Source: Blastomussa wellsi (taxonomy: Eukaryota > Cnidaria > Anthozoa > Scleractinia > Plerogyridae). Taken from it: a DNA stretch of 64,000 bases. The translations under genes and the position numbers were made by a program. Shown one piece after another: positions 22,492-63,000 of this stretch. Within the stretch, counting starts at the first letter, position 1. Every line of letters begins with the position of its first letter. A model generated the notes under the pieces. It did not search any database, was not told where the DNA came from, and was given only the letters and a program-made list of their open reading frames with translations. The stretch spans positions 6,382,393-6,446,392 of the forward strand of contig OX393564.1 in NCBI GenBank assembly GCA_947652115.1, written 5' to 3'.

Positions 22492-22722
22492 AAAGAACAA
22501 GCTACCACGATTTTGAAAACATTTTTTAATTAGAGTATTTGTGTACTTCTTTACGCAGTTCTAGTTGCAAATTTTAAATTATCCAACTTTCTAAAAAATA
22601 TGCGACTTAGGACCGTTTCTATGGAAACGGTCGTATGGCAAAATCCCAACAAAAAAGAACTAATTAGAACGCCGGGATTTTTCTTTCCATAATTTATAAT
22701 AAAACTGAAATATATTTGAAAA
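22492..22722 (-). repeat. Interspersed repeat, inverted partner of 1380-1595
   Basis: Contains GGACCGTTTCTATGGAAAC and, on the minus strand, the same order of words as 1380-1595, including CGTGGTAGCTTGTTC. Confidence 0.5.
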
Positions 22723-23338
22723 TAGTTATGAAAAGACTAATTTTGGCCAGAAATTGAAACGGTAGACAGCTGTCCAAAATATAGAAGAATACATTTTCGT
22801 TAATTGTAAAATTTCAAAGAAAAGGAAAATGTACACGTCTGCATTTAGACTTCAAGAATCATTGACAAGAAAGGTTAAATAAAATAGAAAATAAATGGCT
22901 GCCAAGATCAGAGAAACGTTAGAAAAAGAAAGGAAAAAAAAAATCATTAAAAAGCCTAACGTGTTCGCTGTAGAATAAATATATATTTAAGCCCATCTTT
23001 GGCAAAAAGGGGATTGTTTCAGCAAAGAATGGACTGTATTTATAGACTTAACAGGGAATTACTTGTATATATCAGTACAGAGAATAAGAAAGAGGGCGAA
23101 TATCTTTGCAAGTTTGTGGACTTCCTTTCGACTGGAGCTGACGGTTAACATCTGCTGGTATTAAGTAAAATCGTAAGGACGGAATCAAAACGACCTTGTT
23201 GTTAACGTACAGCAGCTAGGCAAAGTTGTTGAACAAGAGAATATTTTTTACCATCTTACTACATAAAAAAAAAACATAAGCTGTCAAGATTTCCTTTTCG
23301 CAGCGCTAACCATCAGATTTGGACCTGATCTATTACAG

Positions 23339-23608
23339 TGCTGGCTGAAGAATAAGACCGGATGCTAATATTCAAGGAGCCGGTGTCAGGCAAAGCACTG
23401 ATGGGCCACGTGATAAGAACTGAGGGTGTGACCGATGAGGGGAGCTGCCGAGTGAAGTGTTATTTGGAGTCAAACTGTGTGTCCGTTAATGTTGGAAATC
23501 ACGAAAACAGATCGAAATCATGTGTGTGAGTTAAATAATGCCACCGATGAAAGCCCATCACTTTCCAGCCTGACAAAAAGAGACAGCTACACATACCATG
23601 GCACTGAG
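23339..23608 (+). pseudogene. Pseudogene B PAN exon (nonsense plus 4-bp insertion)
   Basis: Follows TATTACAG and ends GAG|GTAAAA like gene A exon 2. In the parent frame it reads VLAEE, stop, DRMLIFKEPVSGKAL, so the codon for Tyr in EDYDR has become TAA. Further on, TCATGTGTGTGAG replaces TCATGCGAG, a 4-bp insertion, and the exon is 270 nt against 266. Confidence 0.85.
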
Positions 23609-24196
23609 GTAAAACTAGCGAGAAATAAATCTTTATCATATCTATATACACATGTAAGTCTGATTTTGGATTAACTGGACATCAGGGGTATATAATTTGA
23701 AAGAGGTATATAAAGTCAAAGATCCATTGATCATGAGATAGGTTTTCCAAAATTATGTCCTGATTACAAGTAATTCGGTGTCATGTTGATACCTGACAAT
23801 AGCTGACTATGATGCATTGCATAATTATGTAGCCTGCGCCCAGCATGGTCCATGAGGTTGACATGTGGAGAAGTAATGGACACGCACGCGCAGTAGGTAC
23901 GCAGATATAATCGATATCAATCTCGTACCTTGAGTCTTCGTTCCTTACTGCGCAAGCTTAAAACGAGTGACTCTCCCGGGTCGCCACGAAGCTCTTCGGA
24001 ACGTCTCGTAGGATTGGCTGGAAAATTATATACAAAGAATGATAACAATGGACCTAGCCATAAAACAATGGAGCTTCGTTGTATGAAGACCCAGTGAAAT
24101 TAGAGCTTCCGAAGAGCTTCATGACAACTGACTTACCCAACCACTTTTGGGAATAGTCATTACCAGACCTCCGTCTCTTCATCGCTAGTCGAGAAC

Positions 24197-24334
24197 ATGG
24201 CGGCCGGTGGTCGTGACCTCGGTGCTGTAGCGGCATCTGTACTTTCAGAAGCTTTGAAATATGTTGGGAAAAGTGAATTGGAAAATGAGCGAGCTGCATT
24301 AACTTTGAATAGATCTGGGGTACCCTTAAAATGA
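24197..24334 (+). other. Small open frame (45 codons), origin unknown
   Basis: Starts ATGGCGGCCGG and reads GAVAASVLSEALKYVGKSEL, ending TGA, with AATAAA about ten bases later and then a G run. CpG-rich start context unlike its surroundings suggests a captured first exon or retrocopy. I do not recognise it. Confidence 0.2.
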
Positions 24335-24438
24335 GCATTGATTGAAATAAAGGTGGGGGGGGGGAGATGAGCACATGCTTTCAATAAAGTTCATTTACAT
24401 TGCTTATATTGCTAATATTGGTTGCATTGTTTATGCAG

Positions 24439-24478
24439 GTTTTCTCTGGAAACACGGACCAGAACACGGTTGTTTTAG
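24439..24478 (+). pseudogene. Stub of an F5/8C second-half exon (pseudogene B)
   Basis: After TTTATGCAG it reads VFSGNTDQNTVV, matching VFDGNTNQDTVV of gene A exon 5, then diverges completely. About two thirds of the exon is gone. Confidence 0.7.
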
Positions 24479-24756
24479 CCTTGATTTTTTCGGACTTAAA
24501 GATATGCAATTGCTTAAATTGTTTTCACACTGCGAAGATCATTTTATCCATTTAATTAGTAATCCGCAGTTAAAATACAATTACACGTCTAACATATATT
24601 TATTACGTTAATCCAATAGCTTGTTACTTAGTTCAGCATGAAGTTAGCTTAAAATAAACATGGCAACCTTTGACATCTATTAGTTATAACCTAAAGGTCT
24701 TTAGGGGTCCAATCGGTTTGCACATACTAAGACACCGCATTTTCTTCAATTCTTCA

Positions 24757-25133
24757 TCAGCATATCCTTCATACTGGAAATCATTTGGAACCTCTCTTTA
24801 TGCCGTGTTCCTGATAGAAGTATCTTGGGAAAAAGCAGAAGCGTTTTGCAATTTAATGGATGCACATCTGGCGAAGATTGAGTCCAAGGAGGAAAGTTCC
24901 TTCATTGAAAGCATGAGTGACAGCTGGGGATTCTGGATCGGCCCTACTGATGCCCACATGGAAGGTCACTGGAAATGCTCCGACGGAAGCCCTCTGCCAC
25001 TGGATGGATATACCAACTGGGGAAGTGCCGATCCCAATAATTACAACGGTGACGAGGATTGTGTCTTTTTTTCTCAAGAATTCTGGTACGACTTTTCTTG
25101 TTGGCAAAAAAGTTCCCTTCATATGTGAGAAGT
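24757..25133 (+). pseudogene. Pseudogene B C-type lectin exon with late frameshift
   Basis: Reads VSWEKAEAFCNLMDAHLAKI, FWIGPTDAHMEGHWKCSDGS, YTNWGSADPNNYNGDEDC and FWYDFSC. Then an A6 run shifts the frame; the intended VPFICEK plus TAA is in the next frame. The first cysteine pair of the fold (CP...SC) is missing. The motif is DPN. The A6 site could also be an assembly indel. Confidence 0.75.
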
Positions 25134-26282
25134 AAGAGAAGAGCTCGACAGATGAAACGGAACCAAAGATATTCGATCGTCGTTATGCTCTTTCACCTGT
25201 CGAAAACTAGCAAAATAAGCCTTGAAGACTAATTGTACCAGTCGAAATTGATGTTAGAGAGAACCTCGGCTCTTGAAACAAGTTGATGTTAAATAGTCTG
25301 AATTACGTACAAATTTTACCGGACAAGGGAGATCTAACATTTCGCGATGATAAAAAAAGGGAGCTCGTCGCTGTTAAAATTTCTGTGCGCCACCATGCTG
25401 GTTTTCATGACGTCATTGCATTGTCCTTATATTTATTAACGAGAGATTCTTGTGTGAAACAATGAGAAAACGTACTGACGTCATGACATCCAACAACGTT
25501 TTTGTATTTGAATTAAAGTGCTTTTTGCCTCATCTGAGATAGTGTTCTTTTCTCAATTTTTTATTCATTTTTGTCGTAAAAAGTGGGAAGTATTTCGTCC
25601 AGCTTTTCAAGTTGACCGAGCAAATGCTTCTCTCCTCAAAAGGTGATATCTCTTTCAAAGGAGATATCTTTTGGTGTGCACTAGTTGGTCATGGATTCTT
25701 CAGCAACAACAAAATTGAGTTACATTCGGGCTACTTGTTACCATATAATATGGTACTGATTTCCCCAATACATAGATCTACAGCCAAATGCAGCATACAA
25801 AGCATCGTTTGTGATTTACTGGTAGTCAGTGGTCCTGATCAGGGGGCTTAATTGATTCGAGCAAGGTGGGTATTGTTTCGGTATCAACAATTTCTTGTTT
25901 CTTCTGTTACAATCATGCTAAAACACCGAAGTGTCCCTTCGCTGTCTTTTCTTAAATTTCACTCCTCCCGAATATCTTCTTTCTTGATTGTACGTTTCCA
26001 AGCCATCTGTTCTCTGCGAAAAAAATGATAACTAATTCCTTGTAATTAAAATAGCTCACTTTAAAAAAGAGAAATGATCTGGGCTGAGTGTATGCGCACT
26101 AGCGCATATTTTTAGGGGAATTGAGGGGTGGAATGCCGAGTGGAACACTTTGATGTAATATTGATACTCATTGTCCAAGTACGAAGATGGACTGAAGACA
26201 ACCAAAAACCAATACTGCATTTTTGTGTATAGCAGGATATAAAATGGCTTTGTTCAAATATTAAACAAAATCACACGTGATG
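25134..26282. other. Intergenic region between pseudogene B and PLC-delta
   Basis: Contains a fold-back repeat at about 25258-25540 related to the one at 34984-35352. I see no gene. The 79-residue frame at 25612-25851 is unsupported. No clear polyadenylation hexamer was found just downstream of the PLC stop. Confidence 0.45.
25258..25540. repeat. Fold-back repeat, copy 1
   Basis: Opens GAACCTCGGCTCTTGAAAC and contains TTTACCGGACAAGGGAG and CATGACGTCATTGCATTGTC. The same words in similar order occur near 34984-35352. Confidence 0.5.
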
Positions 26283-53489
<27,207 letters not shown>

Positions 53490-56400
53490 GCTTAGAGTCC
53501 TAAATCTTTGGACCCGTCATAGCGTGCGATTTGACAGGAGGCACCCAGGAAGTATCATGAAAAAAGTGACATTAGTAGCAGGTGCCGGATTAGACACTGG
53601 ATACATGGTGCACTATTAATGGAGGTTTCAAGGAAACTTCACCTGATTGGACGACTTTTTAACAGAAAACCGCCTGAGCCAATCGCACAGGTATGGCCTC
53701 GAGAGGTATCTATTTACCGCACTATTTGCGGTAAAATTATTGTTTTTGAATTCCCACCGCAGGAAAGCATATTACTCGTATTATTTTGAGACAGGGAAAA
53801 CAGAAAACCATCCTGCTATCGCTACAACAAAATTAAAAGTTAAAATGTATCGAGACTGAAAAGTAATGTGTATTGCATAGAACATAGATATGTATGTGCC
53901 CTTCGAGTATTTTCGTCAGTGTTCCGTTACTTGTTGTTGCCTAGGCCTATTACTTTCCAATCCATATGCCCTAAAAGAAACATAATTTATATTTAAACAT
54001 TGAGTTCCGTGATAAATTCCTACCAAATCTGGTCCCCTCGATATGCAAAGATAACCGAATGTCAGTGAGTCTTAGACTTCTAGCTATGCGAGTAAACAGA
54101 CAAATAAAGAACAAATGAGAACAGCGTATCCTTGGAAAAGTTTACTGCAAAATGATTATTTACAAGTCCCTTGATATAACTGAACAGTATAAATTTTGAT
54201 ATTGACTGATGTACATTGATCCCGATTTCTGCCAGTAGATTAAAACACAACCGGTTTTCGGGTGTTTTGGCGTCGGTATTGGCTCAGTGTATAATTTGTT
54301 TTTATTCGTTGCTAATAAGGAACTAATATACGTAAAAGAGTCAAAGAAAATATCAGCAAACTTTCTAGCTACAATTCTCTAATTTTAATATGTTAATTTA
54401 TGACAATTTCCTCTATAAACCAGGCGTAGGGACATCATTGAAATGAAGGGAGGGACATCATTGAAATTGAAATGAGTATTTTTTTTTATCTTTTTCCTCC
54501 TAGATTGGAGTAAAAAATAATAATAAAGAATACTTCACAGAAATTATTACATCACGTAGCACTTTATTTCAAGTTTTAAAAGCCTGGCGAAATGCTACGG
54601 TTGTTAGGGTAGGAAATATGATTTTTTTAATTGTTTAGCCCTAGGCACAATTTTAGCCTTGACAAATCCTGTAATATTTTGGTAATGTTGTATGATACTT
54701 ACTGCAGTTGGTGATCGGCTCATTTTGACATTTTTTAGTCAAAAGAATGTAATCATGAATAATTGCAATAACTAATTTGCTTGAGCTCCAGTGTGGGTGA
54801 AAGATTCAAGGTAATGGTTTTAATGTTCTCAGTCACCGTGAATGAAGTCAATTTTGGCAGTGTATAAAATTTTCTTTAAATCAAAGGAAACCTTTAAAAA
54901 ATTGTTCACCAAAAGAAGAGAAACACTAAACCTGAGAAGAAACACGGATGTCTTCAAGTGATGTAGATTGAGAATTATTGTAATTGACAAAATAATTTAA
55001 AAAGTCTAGGTATTAATTTTTTTTCAAAATTTGTCAGTCGTGACAGTGCTCCTTCAAGCTAAGGCCCCTGATCCTACAGGAATACGGTTATTGTAGGCTG
55101 CCTTAATAATCGGTAAAACACATCGATTTTTTTGTAAGAATAAAGATAAAGAATACTGTCAAGAAAGCGAAAAGGACAGGAAAACATGAATAGATGACAA
55201 GCAAACGTCGTCAAAATGTTCGGCGGAGTTAATTTACTGTTAAAGTAATTGTCTGTTAGAAAACACGAATTAAGGAATTTTTTGGCATTTCGTACCTGTA
55301 ATGGTTGGCTTTTGGAAAAGGTGTCAGTTTTGCGGTATAAGATACATTTATTTTTATCATTTGGCTCCAAAGTGGTGCCCAACTGGAAGACGTCGTAACC
55401 CAATGGTCATTACGATGGATACAGTACAAACCCCGTTAATCCGGTAAGCAACGGCCACAAACATCCGGTAAGCAACGGCCACAAACATCTGGACGCATTA
55501 TCCGGGTGACCGTATTAATAAGGTTCTACAAAAGAGAAAATGACTGACTGAGCTTATGCTGTAGCCAAAATAAAATGACAGTCACACGCCATATTAGAGA
55601 GCTTGTCTTCGCTCAAATGAAAACCAAAACTAATGGTTTAGTTTTGTTACCTAAGACTATATTGCTGCATTGAAGTCATTAAACTGACGTCTGTTGTGGA
55701 TGGGGAGGATGGAATTAAAAAATTCTCAAACCATCTCCTGAAAAAAATAAGAAACCAACCTTAACAGTTTGCTCCCCTTGCTAATTTTTCATTGAACATC
55801 TCCTTCGAAATTCTAAAGGAGTATTTCTTCTGCGAGAATATATCGAATAGGTAATAAATAGATTTAGCCAAACTTAAAAGCGGAGCTCTGTGTTTTGTTT
55901 TTCAGTTCTTGATTTCAATGACCCAAAATAAATCAGATTTAATATTATATTCTACTCCAATCGCAGAAATTTCGCTGAGGATGAGCATAAAACTTATAAA
56001 AATATGAAATCCTGTCAGAACCCTAGCCTAAAAGAGTTTATCCCCAGCCCCGCGATCCAAAGAAAAACCATCACATAATCAGCGGTTAACTTTAAAAATT
56101 GCGTGACCTCGAAAAACCCTAAAACTGAGCCCGCAATATGGTCATGTGAAACTGGTCAGCGAATACCTTGTTTTGACAGCTGTCAATTGATCATAACATC
56201 GATCTTGGTCCACCTCCTTCTGGTCTGGAGCATGGCCGCCATGTTGGGGTCGATTTCTTCGTCATCGCCACCCGTCGGACGCGCCCATGCCGATAGCCGT
56301 TTTGGCGATGATCAAAGTGGAACGTATCACTTATGAAAATTTTTCAATAAGTACTTCATAATTGTCTTATCAATATTTTTCACTTGTGACAGAATTGTGT

Positions 56401-56794
56401 GCTCTTGTGAACTGTAATTAACGAGGACAGTTTGTGATGCCTATCGTAAAGAGCTTTTCTGTGAATGCAGTGTATTTTTCTATTTACATATCTATAGGCA
56501 CAATTGATGCTTTAAAGCTCCTGAGAATAAATGACAAAAAAGAAAGGGCAACTTCTATTTTTGATTAATATTTAGTATCCATATAAAAATGACTCCTTCA
56601 TGTTACTTTGCACTTCTTATGCACTGCAACCAAAAATTCCTTGCTTTTCAAAACAACCAATAATCTATTAAGCTAATACTGTAATCTTGTACATGTGAGA
56701 TACATTATCGAACGTGTTTTTTGAAGGTCTTTTTACAGTATTTTCAGACCCAAAAATAAACCCGAAATACTCCGCTCGCTTAAAAATTTATTCC

Positions 56795-57240
56795 TTGTTT
56801 TCACGTGACGTCATAAAATTTTAAAAACAAAATTCGCTGGGCCTGAGTAATTTTCATTGTCACTACGTGAAAGAAATCCTAAAAATACACCTATTCACAA
56901 GTTTTCAGCTAGATAGTGTCCTTTGTGTTTGAAACAGCATGTTGAATTTTCGAGTTTTCCGCAATACGTGACCTCACGATGGCACCGTCGCAAAGCTGTC
57001 GTGCTCTAAGAAAGGGTCTGTTCGCAAAAGTTTTGCAGTTTAAACAGTTCAAGTATCAGGAAAGATGTGTATGTGCATATACACTAGATCGTGAGGAATG
57101 AGCAGTCGCTTTTATGGCAAAAGTCAGTGCCAGATGTTTCCTTTGATTTCCGGCCGCCATGTTGGTGCCCAGCTTGTTGCTGCCCATCAAGCTGGGCACC
57201 AACATGGCGTTTCCATACAGAGCTCTATAAATTTGCGAGA
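56795..57240 (-). repeat. Interspersed repeat family, copy 3 (inverted)
   Basis: On the minus strand it has the same landmarks as copies 1 and 2. Here the CATGTTGG hairpin is long: GGTGCCCAGCTTG ... CAAGCTGGGCACC. Confidence 0.5.
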
Positions 57241-58660
57241 AATACTTCGGCAAATAACTCACGACTGGTGTACCGCACAGGCCAGAGACTTGGAGATGTT
57301 GTTTACCGATTAATATTTTATAACATTTGAATTTATCATATTTTTTAATTGCATGGTTTCCAGTTTATATTTTGATGGCGTGACAGTGAAAACCACCTAT
57401 TATTATACGTGGTACAGTAACATCTTACCTTACTATAGCCGCTTGAAGGTTTCCAAATTAAGCAAAAGCTTGAAATAGCTCCCGTGCCATAAATGGTGCG
57501 AGTCCCAGTCCAAGCGTAGCCAATCGATGAAATCAAATGAAATCAAGCTCCACACAGTCCAGTGTTATGGACTGTGACAAGAAATGGTACAACTATCAAA
57601 TCGCTAGGCAACAAAATCGCCCCTCGTCTCGCCAAAAAGAAAACTACAAAAAACACATCTTTCTTGAATATCAAACTTAATTAAACAAAATCAACATCAT
57701 TACACTAGCTGCCATGAATGATGACAAACACAATGATGTTTGGGTCCCTTGTTGCCATGGTAACAGTTCAAGCTTTGGTACAGTGTCTCAGAGGGCGCTT
57801 TTCGTATAACGATAACAGATTACGTATACAATGGTCAATGCAATGAACAAAAATGGTTACATTGACTATTTGCAGAGAAAAAAATCTGAAAAGTTACAAT
57901 TTGCAAAAACAGGCCTTTTTAGCCAATACCCAGCACCAGTGTTTTGCCTGCAGTAGCAAAAGAATTCACCAAATAAGCATTATTTGAGTTCATTGCATAG
58001 AATGTTTATCACCCTTCAGACTGAGTCCCAGAAAGCTGGAAAATAGAAAGATAGGAAAATAGAAATGTTACCATTTACCTTTTCCATGCAACTGCGAACA
58101 TTCAAAACTGCATAGGGTTGAGAAAAATTTCCCATAGTTAGGTGTCATCGTTTCTGTAAGAAATTCTTGAGCAGAAGTATTTGTTTTGCATTGAAACAAT
58201 GAAATTAAATGAAATAGATGCCAGCACTGTGCTTTTTCTCAGAAAAGTTAGAGAATGGAGATTGTAGAAAAACAACATATCAGCTCCAAAACAAATCAAG
58301 GATTTCATGCAAATCTTACTTCACAAGCAAACAGTCTGAACACGTCTTTGATTGTCATTTGCCAATTGCTTTAATTTGAAATTCACTGCGATGATCGTTC
58401 CTCACTTTCATCTACATCCGCAGTTCAAATATGAATCCTTTCACATACATCACATTATTAATAAACGTATAACAAATTTAATCCTGATACCTAAGTGTCA
58501 TTTTATTTAATACTAACCGCTTACACAGAATACCGATAATAAACTGAAAAAACAAACAAACAAACAACGACACCCGGCGCAATCATTGATATCAACTGAC
58601 AACTGGCGGTAGTGGTGATAATCAAAAAATAATCAAAATTTGCTGCGACATAGCTCCATT

Positions 58661-59295
<635 letters not shown>

Positions 59296-59606
59296 AAACT
59301 TTATTTAGCCATGGAAAAACATCAGTTAATAAACTTGCAAGTTAAAAACTAAAACTATTTACAACTGTTTTACAGGATTGCCGCTTAAATTGGTCATCCT
59401 TTACGCTAATGAGCAGTTCATTCGTTTGAAATAGTTAGTTCTTGATTTTGTCAAAACCAGTTTTCACTCCGAGTTCCTCAGGTTATAACTAGAGTAAAAG
59501 GGAATGAAAAGACGTTGAAGGTAATCCGGGACAAGTTTATTTAAAGTTGTAAACGATGCTATAGGTAAATTCAATTGAAGTGAAGGCTCATAATTCATTG
59601 CAAAGA

Positions 59607-60019
59607 TTATGCTTCACAAATAAATCCTTTCTTTTTCCAAGCAGAGCACGTGTCGTCGTGCCAATGGCCGTCATGGACTTTATTGAAAAAGTTTCCCTTT
59701 CTAATCCCACCACAATCCTGGCCATTATAATCATTTGGCTGGTCGAACATCCAGTTGGTGTAACTTGTCAGGTGACTTCCGTCTGACCACTTCCAGTCAT
59801 CTTCAGTTTCAGAATCCGTCAGTCCAATCCAGTAATCCACGTTGCCTGCCAGAAACTCGTTAGTAATGAATTCGTTTTCTTCAGCTGACTCAATCTTCAC
59901 CAAATCTGCACCGTTGGCGTTACAGACTGCTTTGGCGTCGTCCCAGCTTTTACCTTCTGTGAAAAGTTTGTAGCATGACCTTTCAAAAGCGACCCATGAA
60001 GATGGACACTGGAAAAGAA
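59607..60019 (-). CDS. Gene C exon 4: C-type lectin domain and stop
   Basis: Enters after CTGTTAAAG exactly like gene A exon 6, giving I-LFQCPSSW; 413 nt to TAA. YWIGLTDSETEDDWKWSDGS, NWMFDQPNDYNGQDCGG and GFICEA are the main landmarks. Confidence 0.93.
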
Positions 60020-63000
60020 CTTTAACAGAAATTGGTTTGTTTAATTGTTTTTTTTATGTCATTAATGACGTTGTATTTATGGTTTAGTTTGTATTCTCAG
60101 ACGTAGAGATTGCTTGCCAATGAAATTTTGCTTAGGAAAAACGTTCATAAGCATTTTGCTTGCTCTAAAAGATATCTTGTATAATTTTTGCTCACTAGGA
60201 AATCATCTGACGCTGTTTTAGAGCCGGCATCTTAGATTGGATCCACTATCTTGGATTTCAGCATTTCAGCTAAGAGAAGATAACAGAAATTGATGCGAAA
60301 TCACGCGGAGATGCTAATTTAGTGTAAAAATACTCTCATTTGTTGAAGGAAACTACATGGAAAGACGAAGAATCATGTAAAATGCCGACATTTGGCAAGA
60401 ACTGGATGTCATTATGCGGTTGTTATGGCAACGTCCAAAATTCTGGTTAGTCACATGGTCTACACATCAAATTTTACGCAAAGCATGAATGAGCAGCTAT
60501 TGAAAGTTTCAGCATCATAGAGTAAAATCTCCTTTCAAAATTCCGTAAAAACCTCAGAGGTGTGACGTCCATCACCCTCTTACCCTCCCCCACCCTCCTC
60601 ACTTTGGCCGTCTTATGGTCAGTAACAAGATAGCGCAGCTCTTCCTTACTCAAATCACAATTAGCCCCATGGTATCCTTGTCGACAAACACATCGGTAGC
60701 CTTTGTCACCAAAACCTACTTGGCATCTCGTTTGACTGGGACATGGGCTGCTCAAACAGGCATTCTGAAATTCAAGAGACTTAATAAGTAGGGAAAATGA
60801 ATTGGAGAATTTGTAAAACGAATTGAATTGAAGCTTAGGTTATTCCCCGTCCCCAGAGCTCGCGGCCCATTTGGACTGTACCAGGGATCGGACCTCTGAC
60901 CGGTCCCATGCAGCTTTTGAGCATGCGCAAACGTGTATAATTTGTAGCCAATCACATTTGTTGTCGAAGGTGATTTGAGCCGGTGGTTCCAATCCTTGAC
61001 GAAATCCAGATGGATCTTAGGCTCTGGAAAAGAGAATGCAGCTTGGGTTTACATCACCTACCATTATTGTACTGTATATAAATCCATCTCTGGCCCTCAG
61101 ATCACTCGGAGACACTAGTTGATGGTTGTTGTCGCTTAATTCGCACACAAATGTTCCATCTCCTAGTGGGCCGTAGTTGTAGGAAACACAGTCTGGTTCA
61201 AGGTAGCAATTAAGTTGGCAATTGTCCTCGTTCTTTACTCGGTCACGCCTGAAGATATGATTGTCGAGAGCCATATTTTTTACTGGCTGCATGAATTCTA
61301 TATTTCGACAGTCATCTAGGACAGCAAATTGTTCAAATATTGTCAGTGTTAGCAGAGACCCAAGAACTCAACTTTCATCGAATCTTTGCATACGCCAGAA
61401 AGCCGCAGGAGGAAAGTTGTAGCTTATAATTAAGGGTAATGTGGGTGCATGGTATTTTTTAGCCCGTATTGGTCATGCAAACATAAATTTTCACTAAATG
61501 TTTGTGACTAGTGACTGGCAGACGTAATTTGTTATTTATTCGGTTACATTCAATATTGACGATTTGGAAACTTTTCAAACATAAGCGTTTGGCCTAAAAT
61601 TAGAATCCGCTATTGTCCATAGAAAATAGCACATTAAAGAGAGCTTCCATGGGCTTTCAGTTTCGTCTAAATCTTTCCTCGGCTGAATTTTAACCTGGTG
61701 ACCTAAGATAATTTACAGATGAACATAAGTTACTTGGATTTGCAAGGCAGCTGCCTCGCTGTATATTGTGAAAAGGTGCTTTAGAAAATTTTCAATTGTC
61801 GCCCTTTTAACTATTGACTTCGATCCGTTACCAAAATAAAATTGTCCGTTATATGTCATAGAGGTAACAAGAGCGAAGAGAAGAGAAGAGCTGTTTATAT
61901 TGGTGGTGGACAAAACACTGACCCCCAGTCGATGGACTATCTCGATGAACTACCCAAATGGACTACCCTACCCCTAAAAACTCTTAAAATATTTCATAGT
62001 CCATTTTCAAATGGACTAACCTAATAGAGATTTTAGGGGTAGTCCATCGGGGTAGTCCATGGACTGGGGGTCAGTGTTTTGTCCACCACCGTTTACGTTT
62101 ATATCCAATGACTATATGACTTGTTGTTATTAGAATTTCAAATATTAGGGAGCTTAAGCAAACCACGACAGCAACGTCAACGAGAACGTCGCTAAACAAA
62201 AGATTTGATGAGCAGTACAATAGCTCTGCACGTACGTTATACTTCTATGTACATTTCTTTGCCGTCCCTTTCAAAACAACAACGTGAAATGACAAAATTC
62301 TTAGTACTTTGGACAACGTGAACCGCGACGGCTGAATTTCTGTTTTTCTGTTTGAAAATAAATGTCAACCGCATATATATTTTCTATTTTCTACGTTTGA
62401 AAACGATTCGATGCACCGACTACACAAAGGAAAAATAATGTGAAATCCGTACGTAAAATTTAAATTCATTTGTAACCAGGCGTCGTCCTCCCCGTTTCTG
62501 ACGTTGTTGCTGAAGCTCCCTGTTAACTTTCGCAGGCCGGGGAAATTAAAGACCACCGTATTTCGTACAATATCCAAACTTTGTATGTACCAGTAAAAAT
62601 AAAGGTCGATTAAAACATTGCAAAGATGAACCGTAAACTGCTAAGTGACTATTGGTCCGATGAGAATGAGTACTGCCGAAACCTATTGCTTTTCGAGTGA
62701 ATTAACGGCTAGCTGTTTTTTCTTTATTTTAAAGTTTTGTTTCTTCTTTTTGCAATATATTTTTTTTATGTAACCAGTTGTATATATGTAAATTTTTTGT
62801 ATGCATGCATTTATTTTTTAAATTACCTGAATGAAAACGAAAGAAATAATTTTTTTTTCAAATCTGTTTTGGGGAAAGCTTTAGCTCCATTTCTGTTTTA
62901 CCGATCTAAGACAGAATGCTACGTTCAGTGTTCAAACACTGGAATCTAAAATGTACGGTAGTTTTAGCAGCCCCAGATGCTTGAATTTCAAAGGCCCTTT

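Larger units (their letters stand above)
21790..25133 (+). pseudogene. Pseudogene B: broken PAN / F5/8C / C-type lectin gene
   Basis: Recognisable exons, in order: a signal-peptide exon without its ATG (21790-21871), a PAN exon with a nonsense codon and a 4-bp insertion (23339-23608), a 40-base stub of the second F5/8C exon (about 24439-24478), and a C-type lectin exon with a late frameshift (about 24757-25133). The EGF exon and first F5/8C exon are not found. The order and spacing match gene A, so this is a decayed tandem paralog. Independent lesions in at least three exons make sequencing error an unlikely full explanation. Confidence 0.82.

Noticed and set aside
55074..55403. 109-residue minus-strand frame
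   Set aside because: AT-rich chance frame without recognisable motifs or splice context.
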